Source of the DNA: Azospirillum sp. B4
Lineage (GTDB): Bacteria; Pseudomonadota; Alphaproteobacteria; Azospirillales; Azospirillaceae
Length of the DNA stretch: 36,465 bases
Assembly (NCBI RefSeq): GCF_000333275.1
Contig: NZ_BACU01000499.1
Coordinates: forward strand, 1 to 36,465
Direction of reading: 5' to 3'
Of this stretch, positions 7,106-15,444 are shown piece by piece. Position numbers and translations under genes: made by a program. The first letter of the stretch is position 1. Each line of letters starts with the position of its first letter. The notes under the pieces were generated by a model. The model worked only from the letters and a program-made list of their open reading frames with translations, made no database searches and was not told the DNA's origin.

Positions 7106-8740
7106 TCAGCAGTCTTTCCCGGCGCTTGGCAGCACGGGGGAGATGATGCCCGTGTTCCAGTTCCAGGGCATGGTGCCCGCCGCCCGGCGACGGCAGACGG
7201 TCGCCTCGTGCAGGGCGTACATGCCCGGCATCACCTTCCATCCCGGCTTGGGCGCGTCAACGAAGGCCATGTAGCCTTCGTCCTTGCCGAAGACGGGCCA
7301 CGCCGGCTGGCCGTCCGCCACCGGCTTGCCGTCGCGGGCGAAGCTGGCCCAATAGTCGGTCATGGCGGCGGACAGGCGGTGTTCGGCGGGGGTGTCCGGC
7401 GCCTTGGGCCAATAGGGCGGGGTGTGCTCCATGGTGCCGAAGACATACGGGATTTCCGAGGCGTGGAAGGCATGCACCCCCTTCTCGTCCATGGCCGGAT
7501 AGCCATGGTCGAAAAGATAGAGGTACCCCGGCTGGCCCAAGGCCATCTGTCCCCGCACCAGCCGTTCCGACGTCCAGGCGTACAGCGCGTCGCGGGTGGC
7601 CGCCAGCTCGCTTTCCTCGATGTTGGCGGATGGGTACAGCCGCAGGAACTGGTCCGCCAGGTCGCCGTACCGCTCGCGGATCATGCCTTCATAGGTCTTG
7701 GCGTCGGCGGGCGGCGGGGCGATCAGCCAGCGCAGCGACCGGATCTCGCCGCTGTTGAAACCGGTCAGGATGGGGACGGGCGCCTGTTCCCCCTTATCGA
7801 AGGTTTCCACCAGCTGACCGGTCAGCACCGTGCCGTCCACGGTGCCCAAGGGGAAGTAGTTCAGCTTCGCCGCCTCATCCACCAGGGTTTCGGGGTTCAT
7901 GGCGCGCAGCGCCGCCACGTCCGTGGCGCCCACCTTGCCGGCGATGTAGGAACCGATGGCCTCCGCCGCGAATTCGCCGAAGTGGGGTTGCTTCAGCTCG
8001 GGCATGGAGATCATGTATCCGCTCTCCACGATGGCCTTGGCGAACAGGCCTTTCGCCTTGGGCGACGCCATCAGGTACATGACCGACAGCGCGCCGGCGG
8101 ATTCGCCCGAGACCGTGACGTTGCCGGCGTCGCCGCCGAAGGCGCCGATGTTGTCATGGACCCAGCGCAGGGCGGCGATCTGATCCAGCAGGCCGTAGTT
8201 GCCGGACACGCCGTCCGGGTTCTCGGCACTCAGGCCCGGGTGCGCCATGTAGCCCAGCACGCTCAGCCGGTAATTGATGGAGACGACGATCACCCCGCGC
8301 TGCGCCAGGGCGGCGCCGTCGTACATCTCGTTATAGCCGTAGCCGTTCAGCAGGGTGCCGCCATGGATCCAGACCAGCACGGGGGCGTTCTTCGCGTTCT
8401 TCGGCGCTGTGATGTTCAGGGTCAGGCAATCCTCGCCCATCTTTGGGGGCGGGTTGGTGTAGAGGGTGACGGTGGCGGATTTCGGCTGCACGCAGGCCAG
8501 GCCTGGCGCGCTGGCGTCGCGCACGCCGGTCCAGGGGGGCAGGGGCTGCGGCGCCTTCCAACGCAGGTCGCCCACCGGTGGCTTGGCGTAGGGAATGCCC
8601 TTGAAGACGTCCAGGTCGCCGTTGCCGCGGCCCTCCAGGATACCGGCCGGTGCCTGCACCCGGGGATTGTCCTGCGCCAGGGCGCCAAGGGACAGCAGGG
8701 TGACGGCGCAGGCCGTCACACAGGGGAAAAGACGACGCAT
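7106..8740 (-). CDS. Secreted type-B carboxylesterase
   Basis: This 544-residue alpha/beta-hydrolase of the carboxylesterase type-B family cleaves carboxylic esters. Its signal peptide (MRRLFPCVTACAVTLLSLGALAQ) ends with a likely cleavage after residue 23, so it acts in the periplasm or outside the cell. Family motifs are clear: EDCLTLNI at 103-110, the oxyanion-hole HGG at 126-128 and the nucleophile elbow GESAG with Ser214. The acid residue lies in FNSGE at about 340 and the histidine in HASEIPYVFG at about 425. It overlaps the upstream MFS gene by 1 bp (TGATG), so the two are co-translated. Given the hydroxycinnamate genes further along, an attractive inference is release of plant phenolic acids from esters. 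The family also includes para-nitrobenzyl esterases and others, so the substrate stays open. Confidence 0.9.
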   Translation of the reverse strand: MRRLFPCVTACAVTLLSLGALAQDNPRVQAPAGILEGRGNGDLDVFKGIPYAKPPVGDLRWKAPQPLPPWTGVRDASAPGLACVQPKSATVTLYTNPPPKMGEDCLTLNITAPKNAKNAPVLVWIHGGTLLNGYGYNEMYDGAALAQRGVIVVSINYRLSVLGYMAHPGLSAENPDGVSGNYGLLDQIAALRWVHDNIGAFGGDAGNVTVSGESAGALSVMYLMASPKAKGLFAKAIVESGYMISMPELKQPHFGEFAAEAIGSYIAGKVGATDVAALRAMNPETLVDEAAKLNYFPLGTVDGTVLTGQLVETFDKGEQAPVPILTGFNSGEIRSLRWLIAPPPADAKTYEGMIRERYGDLADQFLRLYPSANIEESELAATRDALYAWTSERLVRGQMALGQPGYLYLFDHGYPAMDEKGVHAFHASEIPYVFGTMEHTPPYWPKAPDTPAEHRLSAAMTDYWASFARDGKPVADGQPAWPVFGKDEGYMAFVDAPKPGWKVMPGMYALHEATVCRRRAAGTMPWNWNTGIISPVLPSAGKDC

Positions 8741-10065
8741 CAGTGGTCTCCGGTCCGATTGGCTTCACCCTTCAACACCCGCGCCAGCACCAGGAAAAGC
8801 GCGATGGCCAGGAAATAGAAGGGGACAAGGGTGTAGAAGGCGAGTTGCAGGGAGTTGCCGGGGTGGGTCGCCCGGAAGAAATCGCTGGCCGCACCCAGAT
8901 AGGTGGGGCCGAAGCCCAGGCCGATCAGGTTCATGACCAGCAGCAGCAGGGCGCCGGACATCACGCGCTGGTTGGGCCGCACCTCCTCCTGCACCAGGGT
9001 TACGGCAGGGGACAGGAAGAAGTAGTTGAGGATGGTCGGCCCGATCAGGAACAGCAGGGCCAGTTGCCAGCCCGGCGCCCAGATGAAGGCCACGAAGAAC
9101 GGCACCGCCCCCGCCAGCCCCAGGGCCGGCACCAGGGCGTAGGCCTGCTTGGACCGGCCGGCATGGCGGTCGACCAGCCGGCCGGACACCGCCATGCCGA
9201 TGGAAATGCCGATGCCGATCAGCAGGGCGTAGTACAGCGCCACCTCCTGCAGGGTCATCCCCTTTTCCCGCATCAGGAACAGGACGGTGAAATTCATCAC
9301 GGCATAGGTCACGAACTGCGTGGCGCCGCAGGCCAGCGACAGCAGCAGCAGGGCCGGCCGCCGGAAGAACATGGCGATGGTCTCGACGAAGCCGGCCGTG
9401 GCCTGCCGCGGCGCCGCGAGGGTCCCGGGGGGCGCCAGGTCCAGCCCGCCCCGCCGGGGCTCCCGGATGGTCAGCCAGATGATCAGCGCCGCCGCCACGC
9501 CGAACAGGCCCAGCACCTGGAAGGCGCTGCGCCAGCTGTAGGCGGCGGTGATGGAGGCGCCGAAGGCCACGCCCAGCGCCTGGCCCAGGGGCGGGCCCAG
9601 GTTGAACAGGCCCAGGGCCATGCCCCGCCGTCCCGGGGCGAAGTAGTCGGTGATGATGGCGTAGGAGGGGGGCACGCCGCCGGCCTCGCCCACGCCCACG
9701 GCCATGCGCGCCATGACCAGTTGAGGATAGGTCGCCGAGAAGCCGCAGGCCACCGTGGCGACACTCCACAGCGCGCAGGCGATGGACAGGACCCGCACCC
9801 GGTTGGCGCGGTCGGCCAGCCAGGCCACGGGGATCGAGATGAAGCAGTAGAACAGTGCGAAATAAAGGCCGCTGATCAGGCCCAACTGACCATCGGTGAC
9901 GCCCAGGTCATCCTGGATGGGCTTGGCCAGGATGGACAGCAGCTGTCGGTCCAGGAAATTCAGGACATAGACGAAGCACAACGCCCCCAGCACATACCAG
10001 GCGCGGACGCCGGGCGGCGGGGCTGTGGCGGCCTGCGGGGGCAGGGTGGGGGAAACGATGGTCAT
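8740..10065 (-). CDS. MFS transporter, spinster-like
   Basis: This 441-residue inner-membrane carrier has 12 predicted helices. The first two (RAWYVLGALCFVYVLNFLDR, then LSILAKPIQDDLGVTDGQLG) and the following loop LADRANRVRVL are typical of the spinster-like MFS group common next to TonB receptors in proteobacteria. The frame is open to 10185, but the ATG at 10065 is preferred. It has an AGG-type ribosome-binding site 8-10 bases upstream and leaves a normal short cytoplasmic N-terminus before helix 1, whereas the longer version adds 40 low-complexity residues. The gene follows the TonB receptor after 125 bp that contain a strong hairpin, and it overlaps the esterase. The three genes look like outer-membrane uptake, hydrolysis and inner-membrane uptake of one substrate. 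Confidence 0.88.
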   Translation of the reverse strand: MTIVSPTLPPQAATAPPPGVRAWYVLGALCFVYVLNFLDRQLLSILAKPIQDDLGVTDGQLGLISGLYFALFYCFISIPVAWLADRANRVRVLSIACALWSVATVACGFSATYPQLVMARMAVGVGEAGGVPPSYAIITDYFAPGRRGMALGLFNLGPPLGQALGVAFGASITAAYSWRSAFQVLGLFGVAAALIIWLTIREPRRGGLDLAPPGTLAAPRQATAGFVETIAMFFRRPALLLLSLACGATQFVTYAVMNFTVLFLMREKGMTLQEVALYYALLIGIGISIGMAVSGRLVDRHAGRSKQAYALVPALGLAGAVPFFVAFIWAPGWQLALLFLIGPTILNYFFLSPAVTLVQEEVRPNQRVMSGALLLLVMNLIGLGFGPTYLGAASDFFRATHPGNSLQLAFYTLVPFYFLAIALFLVLARVLKGEANRTGDH

Positions 10066-10116
10066 GGCTGATACCTGGGTGGCCGCGAAAGGGTCGAAGG
10101 ACCGTCGAACAAGTTT

Positions 10117-10149
10117 CCCATGGCCACACCGGGATGGTGTGGCCATGGG
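10117..10149. repeat. Perfect 14-bp inverted repeat (strong intergenic hairpin)
   Basis: CCCATGGCCACACC at 10117-10130 is followed after 5 bases by its exact reverse complement at 10136-10149. It lies between the TonB receptor stop (10191) and the MFS start (10065). In the direction of transcription (minus strand) the hairpin is followed by AAACTTG and not by a T-run, so it is not a textbook intrinsic terminator. It may protect the 3' end of the receptor mRNA or partially attenuate transcription into the transporter and esterase, giving more receptor than downstream proteins. The structure is seen directly; the role is inference. Confidence 0.8.
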
Positions 10150-10190
10150 CGCGGCCCAGACGCCATCGGCCGCGTACGGGCGCATCGCCC

Positions 10191-12830
10191 CTAGAACGAT
10201 TTTTTCAGATTGATGGCGGCGAAGCGCCCGATCGGATTGTAGTTGCTGCCGATGCCGTCCGTCGCGGGGAAGAACGGCGGCCTCTTGTCGAACAGGTCAT
10301 TGATCTGCAGGGCCAGCTCCGTCTTTGAGGTGAAGCCGGTATCCGGCAGGGTCCAGGTCACGCGCAGATCGACCGTGGTGTAGGGATCGGTGCTGTACAC
10401 AGCGGTGCCCGTGGGGGTGTTGAAGGCGTTGGTGACGCCGTCCTGGTAATTCACGAAACCCACCACGCTGACGGCCCCGATCGTGGCGCCCAGCGTGCCG
10501 CGGAAGGTCCATTGCGGCAGGCCCAGCTTCAGGCTGTCCGACACCGGGGCGGTGGGGGACAGCTGCGTGTTGAACTTGAAGATATAGTTGCCGGCCAGGC
10601 CGGCGAACACCGTGCCGAAGCTGACGGCGCGATGGTAGCCGAGGTCGAAGTCCAGGCCGTTGGTGTCGCGGATGCCGAAGTTGCCCAGACGTTCGTCCAG
10701 CAGGTTGCCGATCTGCGGCAGTGGTGTCGGCAGGTTCACCGGTGCGGCGATCCCCAGCAGGCTGGCCAGCTGCGCCGGTGTCGGGTTGCGGTAGACGATG
10801 GAGGCGAACGTCGGGTCGGTGAAGATGAGCGACGACGGCGGGACGCCGATCGCGCCATCGAAATGGACGTCGTAGAAGGTGGCGCCGGCGTGGAAGTCCG
10901 GCAGGAAACCGGGCTGCCAGTCGGCACCGAAGGAATACGTCCGGGCCTTTTCCGGCTGCAGGTCGTGATTACCGCCCAGCAGGTAGATGGTGTTGACCTG
11001 CGCCGCCCCCCGGCTGGGGTCGCGGGCGTAGATGGCCGAACTGGCGGCATCCAGGTAATAGGCGCCGACGGTGGCGCCCACCTGGCGCATGCCCGGCGCG
11101 CGGAACGACTTGCCGTAGGTGCCGCGGAAGGTCAGGCCCTCGACCGGGTCCCAGTTGACGCCGACCTTGGGGTTGGTCGTCGATCCGAAGTCGCTGTAGT
11201 GGTCATACCGGCCGGACAGGGACAGCGACAGGCGGCGCACCAGCGGCAATTCATTGCCGGCGCCGACAAGGGGCGCGAACAGTTCGCCGAAGGCGGAATA
11301 GATGTCGCGGTCCAGGTTCTCCGGCACCGAGGTGGCGCCGACGAAACCCCGTTGCGAGAACGTCTCGTTCCGGTATTCCCCGCCTACCGCGAATTTCAGC
11401 TGCCCGCCGGGCAGGTCGAGCAGCGGCCCGTCCAGCTTGACGGCGCCCAGGTTGGTGTGCTGGCGCACGGTGACGCTGGTGGAATAGTCGGTGATGGCGG
11501 CGACGACGCCGGGCGCGGTGCGCTGGCCGAACGGGTCCAGGGCGGTGGCCGCCGATGTTCCGGCCGCCGCCATCGCCAGCGCCACGGGGTTGACGCCGGG
11601 GATGTAGGCCACGTTCGTCGCCCAGTTGAAGGTGCCGTAGACGCTGAGGTTCAGATCGGCGGGCAACTGCACGTCGATGCCGGCCGATGAATTGCCCGCC
11701 CGGGCGTTGTCGGTGTTGGTGGCGTGATCGGCCCCGAACAGGTTGTCGGCACGATACAGCACCGTCTCATACACGGCACCGCTGCCGGGGGGCGCCTGGA
11801 AGAACGGGTTCGCAGCGGTGACCGTCAGCGCCTGTATGGGCAGGGCCGCCTGGATGGTGTCCTTGCGGTCCGAATACAGCAGGTCGGCCCAGGCGGTGAC
11901 GTGCTCGCCCAGTTCCTGGCGGGCGGTCAGGTAGCCGCTGTGCATGCGCGACCGTGGGAACAGGTCCACCCCGGCGCCGTTATCGCAGTAATTCGTCGTG
12001 TTCGGGGCGAAGTTGGGCGCCGCGTACGGTATCGCGCCGGTCTGCGGCAGGTAGACGTTGGGGGAGGGGCAGTAGATCGACCGGGTGTCGACGCCGCCGG
12101 ATGGGCGGAAGTCCTGGGTACGGTAATCCCGCTCCCCACCAGTGATGTTGTCGTTCTTCATGAACTGGTAGGCGGCCATGACGGACCCGGTCGCCCAGGC
12201 GTGGCCGATCACCCCGCTGGCGGAGGTCGAGTGGTAGCCGTCGGACAACCCATAGCGCACATCGGCCTCAGCCCCGGAGAAGCGCTGCCGGGTGATGAAG
12301 TTCACCACGCCGGCGATGGCGTCCGACCCATAGACCGAGGATGCGCCGTCCGCGACGATCTCCACCCGCTCGATCGCCAGGCTGGGGATGTTGGGATAGT
12401 CGGGGCTGGTGTCGTTGGCTGCGGCACCCACCAGCCGGTGGCCGTTCATCAGCACCAGCGTGGCGCTGGATGGCAGGCCGCGCAGGCCCGGGGCGAAGGG
12501 GCCGAAACCACCGACGCTGGCCCGGGGGGCGGTGTTGAAGCTGTTCAGCTGCGGCACGGTGGCCAACAGATCGGCGGTGGTGACCGCGCCGATGGTCTTG
12601 ATGTCTTCGCTGGAGACGCTGATCAGGTTGGACCCCGTGGGCGGGACGCCCCGGATCCGGGAACCGGTCACGACGATCTCTTCCAGGACGGTGTCCGCCG
12701 CCGCTGCCTTGTCGGCGCCCTGCGGCGCCGGGGCCGCGGTCTGGGCCGTGCCGGGCCCGGCCGCCAGCAGCATCGCGGCCATCAGCGACACACCGGACAG
12801 CGCCAATTGTTTCGTGGCTTTCCCCGACAT
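10191..12830 (-). CDS. TonB-dependent outer-membrane receptor
   Basis: This 879-residue receptor has a signal peptide ending AAGPGTAQ (about residue 30) and a TonB-box region (DTVLEEIVVTGSRI). The plug domain contains LLATVPQLNSFNTAP and RVEIVADGASSVYGSDAIAG, and a long beta-barrel follows, ending in the aromatic residue (KKSF) expected of barrel proteins. Such receptors import scarce nutrients across the outer membrane using energy from TonB-ExbBD. The plug type with SSVYGSDAIAGVVNF is typical of the large receptor expansions that take up plant-derived compounds in alphaproteobacteria. The ATG has a GGGAGG ribosome-binding site 8 bases upstream. The palindromic operator at 12904-12923 lies 74 bp before the start. 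The ligand is not predictable; association with an esterase, CoA ligases and aromatic genes suggests a phenolic conjugate. Confidence 0.93.
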   Translation of the reverse strand: MSGKATKQLALSGVSLMAAMLLAAGPGTAQTAAPAPQGADKAAAADTVLEEIVVTGSRIRGVPPTGSNLISVSSEDIKTIGAVTTADLLATVPQLNSFNTAPRASVGGFGPFAPGLRGLPSSATLVLMNGHRLVGAAANDTSPDYPNIPSLAIERVEIVADGASSVYGSDAIAGVVNFITRQRFSGAEADVRYGLSDGYHSTSASGVIGHAWATGSVMAAYQFMKNDNITGGERDYRTQDFRPSGGVDTRSIYCPSPNVYLPQTGAIPYAAPNFAPNTTNYCDNGAGVDLFPRSRMHSGYLTARQELGEHVTAWADLLYSDRKDTIQAALPIQALTVTAANPFFQAPPGSGAVYETVLYRADNLFGADHATNTDNARAGNSSAGIDVQLPADLNLSVYGTFNWATNVAYIPGVNPVALAMAAAGTSAATALDPFGQRTAPGVVAAITDYSTSVTVRQHTNLGAVKLDGPLLDLPGGQLKFAVGGEYRNETFSQRGFVGATSVPENLDRDIYSAFGELFAPLVGAGNELPLVRRLSLSLSGRYDHYSDFGSTTNPKVGVNWDPVEGLTFRGTYGKSFRAPGMRQVGATVGAYYLDAASSAIYARDPSRGAAQVNTIYLLGGNHDLQPEKARTYSFGADWQPGFLPDFHAGATFYDVHFDGAIGVPPSSLIFTDPTFASIVYRNPTPAQLASLLGIAAPVNLPTPLPQIGNLLDERLGNFGIRDTNGLDFDLGYHRAVSFGTVFAGLAGNYIFKFNTQLSPTAPVSDSLKLGLPQWTFRGTLGATIGAVSVVGFVNYQDGVTNAFNTPTGTAVYSTDPYTTVDLRVTWTLPDTGFTSKTELALQINDLFDKRPPFFPATDGIGSNYNPIGRFAAINLKKSF

Positions 12831-12903
12831 GCGAATTCCCTCCCCTGTTTAATTTATAGCTTTCCCAACCGGATACTCGACGGCCGCGGGCCCGTCAAGT
12901 TCA

Positions 12904-12923
12904 TTCATTTAGCAGTAAATAAA
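12904..12923. promoter_or_regulatory. Palindromic operator, copy 1 (TonB receptor promoter)
   Basis: TTCATTTA-N4-TAAATAAA forms a 20-bp palindrome with 7 of 8 arm positions matching. An 18-bp stretch covering its left arm (GTCAAGTTCATTCATTTA, 12894-12911) is repeated exactly at 15353-15370. Read on the minus strand, the palindrome is followed after 5 bases by TTGACG, a candidate -35 box for the TonB receptor gene. It also lies in the shared region upstream of the TetR regulator. It is an AT-rich island in very GC-rich DNA. Recognition by the adjacent TetR regulator is inference. Confidence 0.7.
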
Positions 12924-12979
12924 AATTCTGCCTGGCCCACCCGATGGGCGGCTGATCCCTTGACCGGACGCGATCGCCG

Positions 12980-13006
12980 CCCCATCGTCGCTCCTGAACG
13001 ATGGGG
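12980..13006. promoter_or_regulatory. Perfect 9-bp inverted repeat before the TetR gene
   Basis: CCCCATCGT at 12980-12988 and its exact complement ACGATGGGG at 12998-13006 are separated by 9 bases. The repeat ends 48 bp upstream of the TetR start codon. It may be an autoregulatory operator or a hairpin in the 5' leader. Its sequence is unrelated to the AT-rich palindrome nearby, so the region holds two distinct candidate binding sites. An in-frame ATG at 13001 lies inside the repeat and is therefore less likely to be the real start. Confidence 0.5.
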
Positions 13007-13054
13007 TGGAACGGCGTCTTTCCTGGACGCGCCCGATCAGGAAGGCCGGAGACC

Positions 13055-13747
13055 ATGGCAGCAGAGCCGAAGCCCGAGGGGCGCCGCACGCGCGCTGAAC
13101 AGCGGGCGGCGACCGTGAAACTGATCCTCGACACCAGTGAGGAGTTGTTCGCGCAGCTCGGTTATTTCGGGGTGACGATCAAGGACGTCGCCGACAGGAT
13201 GGGCATCCATCCGGCGTTGATTCACTACTACTTCGATGGCAAGCGGGCGCTGTTCGACGCCGTTTTCCAGCGCCGCGTGGACTATGCGGTGGTCACCCGC
13301 ACCGCGGCGCTGGACGAATACGAGGCGTCGGCCGGCGACCATCCGACCGTCGAGGGGGTGCTGCGCGCCTTCTATGAAGGGGCGTTCGACATCTACATCA
13401 ACGGCGGGGAAGGCTGGCGCAACTTCGGCCGCATCTTCGCCCAGGTGAACAACGCGCCCGGCTATGGGGCTGAGGCGATGGACACCTATTTCGATCCCCT
13501 GGTGCTGCGGCTGATCAGCCTTCTGCACAAGGCCTTGCCGGACGCGGAGCCCGAGGATCTGTTCTGGAGCTTCCAGTTCACCTCGGGCGCCTACACGCTG
13601 ATCCTGTCGCGCACCGGCCGCATCGACCGCCTGTCGAACAACCTGTGCGCGTCTGAGGATTTCGAGGCGGCGCGCGAGCGGTTCGTCACCTTCATGGCCG
13701 GCGGCTTCGAGGCCCTCTACAAGAGTCGGAAGCCCAAGGCGGGATGA
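13055..13747 (+). CDS. TetR/AcrR-family transcriptional regulator
   Basis: This protein of about 230 residues has an N-terminal helix-turn-helix: ILDTSEELFAQLGYFGVTIK, then DVADRMGIHPALIHYYF and GKRALFDAVF. This is a classic TetR DNA-binding domain. The all-helical C-terminal ligand domain contains INGGEGWRNFGRIFAQVNN. The ATG at 13055 is chosen over 13001: it follows a GGAG-type ribosome-binding site closely and avoids placing the start inside an inverted repeat. It is divergent from the TonB receptor and convergent with the CoA ligase, and is flanked by both copies of an AT-rich palindrome. The simplest model is that it controls the receptor/transporter/esterase operon and the CoA ligase in response to the imported compound or its CoA ester. 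Confidence 0.92.
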   Translation: MAAEPKPEGRRTRAEQRAATVKLILDTSEELFAQLGYFGVTIKDVADRMGIHPALIHYYFDGKRALFDAVFQRRVDYAVVTRTAALDEYEASAGDHPTVEGVLRAFYEGAFDIYINGGEGWRNFGRIFAQVNNAPGYGAEAMDTYFDPLVLRLISLLHKALPDAEPEDLFWSFQFTSGAYTLILSRTGRIDRLSNNLCASEDFEAARERFVTFMAGGFEALYKSRKPKAG

Positions 13748-13760
13748 GGCTGCCACGCCG

Positions 13761-15245
13761 TCAGCCTGGGGCGGCGCCGCTGCCCAGCCGGGCGTCGCGC
13801 AGGGCGGCCCGGCGCACCTTTCCGGCTTCGTCGCGCAAAGGCTCGCCGGTGAATTCGATGCTCTTGGGCAGCTTGAAGCGGGCCAGCCGCTCGGCCACGA
13901 AATCCAGCAGTTCCGCGTCGTTCAGCACGGCACCTTCCACCGTCTGGACGATGGCATGGACGCGGGCGCCCCAGTCCTCATCCGGCAAACCGATCACGGC
14001 GCTGGTCCGCACCGCCGGATGGGCGTCCAGCGCCGCCTCCACCTCGGCCGGATAGATGTTGGCGCCACCGGAAATGATCAGGTCGTTGCGGCGGTCGGAC
14101 AGGTAGAGATAGCCGTCCGCGTCCACGCTGCCCAGGTCGCCCGTCGACTCCCAGTCGCCGACGCGCCGGGAGGTGCTGCCCAGGTAATGGTAGGTCGATC
14201 CCGGCCCCCCCTCCGGCCGGAAATGGATCTCCCCCACCTCGCCGGTCGGGCACTGCTTGCCCTCGGCGTTCAGGATCGCCAGTTCATATCCCTCACGGAC
14301 ACGCCCGACGGAACCGCGATGCGCCAACCAGTCCGTGCCGGAGATCATGGTCGACCCGATGGCCTCGGTCGTGCCGTAATACTCCCACACCCGCTCGCCG
14401 CCCAGCCAGCCGATCCACGCCTCCTTCAGCCAGGCGGCGCAGGGGGCGGCCATGTGCAGCATCATGCGCAGGCTGGGCAGGGTGAAGCGTGACAGCGTGT
14501 CCGGAGCCAGGCGCCAAATGCGGTGCATCATGGTGGGCACCATGGTGACCCAGTTCACCTGGTGGGCCTCGATCAGTTCCAGGGCGCGCAGCGCGTCGAA
14601 CTTGCCCATCTCGACGATGGTGCCGCCCACGAACAGGCCGGTGAAGATGCAGTGGAACGGCGCGTTGTGGTACAGCGGCCCGGGGTTCAGCAGCACGTCC
14701 CCCGGACGCTGGCCCAGGAAACCGTCCTCCGGGTTCCATCGCGCCGGCATGGCGTCGACGATCACCTTGGGCCGGCCGGTGGAACCGCCGCTGGTGATGG
14801 CCTTCCAGTGTGGGGAGACGACCTCCGGCAGCGGATCGGTCGAATACCGGGCCAGGTCCAACCCCTGGTCGGGGCCCAGCACCGGGATGCTGGCTTCGGG
14901 CAGGGCGCCTACGAACAGCTTGGGCTGGACGATGTCAAGGATGGCTTCCATCTCCAACCGGGGAAGCTTGGCGGACACCACATTCGGGATGGCGCCCAGC
15001 TTCCAGATGGCGAAGGTGGTCTCATAGAACTCAAGGCCATTGGGTAGGGCCAGGGTGACGAAGTCGCCTTGGCCCACGCCCCGTGCCGCCAGCAGCCTCG
15101 CACACCGGTTCGAGCGCGCGTCCAGTTCGTCATAGCTGATGGAAACCCCATCCACGACCAGCGCCGTTTTGGCCAGCGTTGTTTGGGCGGACGACCGGCG
15201 CGCGTGGTGGGCCAGAATGGAACTGAGTGCGACATCATTCGTCAT
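13761..15245 (-). CDS. ANL-superfamily acyl-CoA ligase (AMP-forming)
   Basis: This 494-residue adenylating enzyme activates a carboxylic acid with ATP to an acyl-AMP and then to a CoA thioester. The phosphate-binding loop TSGGSTGRPK is at 151-160. The YYGTTEA motif comes near residue 295 and the hinge region STGDLG with LSDRRNDLIISGGANIYP follows. The C-terminal catalytic lysine sits in EAGKVRR close to the end. Length and motifs match the fatty-acid, aromatic and bile-acid CoA ligases. It is transcribed from a promoter region holding the second copy of the palindromic operator, which suggests co-regulation with the TonB receptor operon. A second, unrelated (NDP-forming) CoA synthetase lies at 19490, so two different acids are probably activated. 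Exact substrate unknown. Confidence 0.9.
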   Translation of the reverse strand: MTNDVALSSILAHHARRSSAQTTLAKTALVVDGVSISYDELDARSNRCARLLAARGVGQGDFVTLALPNGLEFYETTFAIWKLGAIPNVVSAKLPRLEMEAILDIVQPKLFVGALPEASIPVLGPDQGLDLARYSTDPLPEVVSPHWKAITSGGSTGRPKVIVDAMPARWNPEDGFLGQRPGDVLLNPGPLYHNAPFHCIFTGLFVGGTIVEMGKFDALRALELIEAHQVNWVTMVPTMMHRIWRLAPDTLSRFTLPSLRMMLHMAAPCAAWLKEAWIGWLGGERVWEYYGTTEAIGSTMISGTDWLAHRGSVGRVREGYELAILNAEGKQCPTGEVGEIHFRPEGGPGSTYHYLGSTSRRVGDWESTGDLGSVDADGYLYLSDRRNDLIISGGANIYPAEVEAALDAHPAVRTSAVIGLPDEDWGARVHAIVQTVEGAVLNDAELLDFVAERLARFKLPKSIEFTGEPLRDEAGKVRRAALRDARLGSGAAPG

Positions 15246-15362
15246 AGCGACAACGCCTTCTGGGAAGCCCTTTCCCCGGCCCCTCCCGCGTCTTTGGCGC
15301 GCTGGAATGGGGCGGCGGAATACGGACCACCTACCGCGTTGAAGGCATGCTGGTCAAGTTCA

Positions 15363-15382
15363 TTCATTTACTGCTAAATGAA
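15363..15382. promoter_or_regulatory. Palindromic operator, copy 2 (CoA ligase promoter)
   Basis: TTCATTTA-CTGC-TAAATGAA is a perfect 8+8 bp palindrome with a 4-bp centre. Eighteen bases (15353-15370) are identical to copy 1 at 12894-12911. The 14-bp core here is the exact reverse complement of the core in copy 1. On the minus strand it is followed after 5 bases by TTGACC, a candidate -35 box, 118 bp before the CoA ligase start. The fixed spacing from palindrome to TTGAC in both promoters fits a regulator touching RNA polymerase, or a repressor blocking it. Confidence 0.72.
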
Positions 15383-15444
15383 AATTATGAAACGCGCCCT
15401 CCCCTGGGGTCGGGGCCGGGGTTTTCCCGGGTGCTCGCGGCGCC

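Noticed and set aside
7088-7109. Inverted repeat CTGACG/CGTCAG at the convergent MFS/esterase ends
   Set aside because: It overlaps both stop codons and has a short stem with no T-run; not enough to call a terminator.
10117-10149. Intrinsic terminator for the TonB receptor gene
   Set aside because: The hairpin is strong but no T-run follows on either strand; kept as a repeat of unknown role.
13747-13767. Bidirectional terminator between the TetR and CoA ligase genes (AGGCTG/CAGCCT)
   Set aside because: The stem is only 6 bp with no T-run, and such repeats are expected by chance at this GC content.
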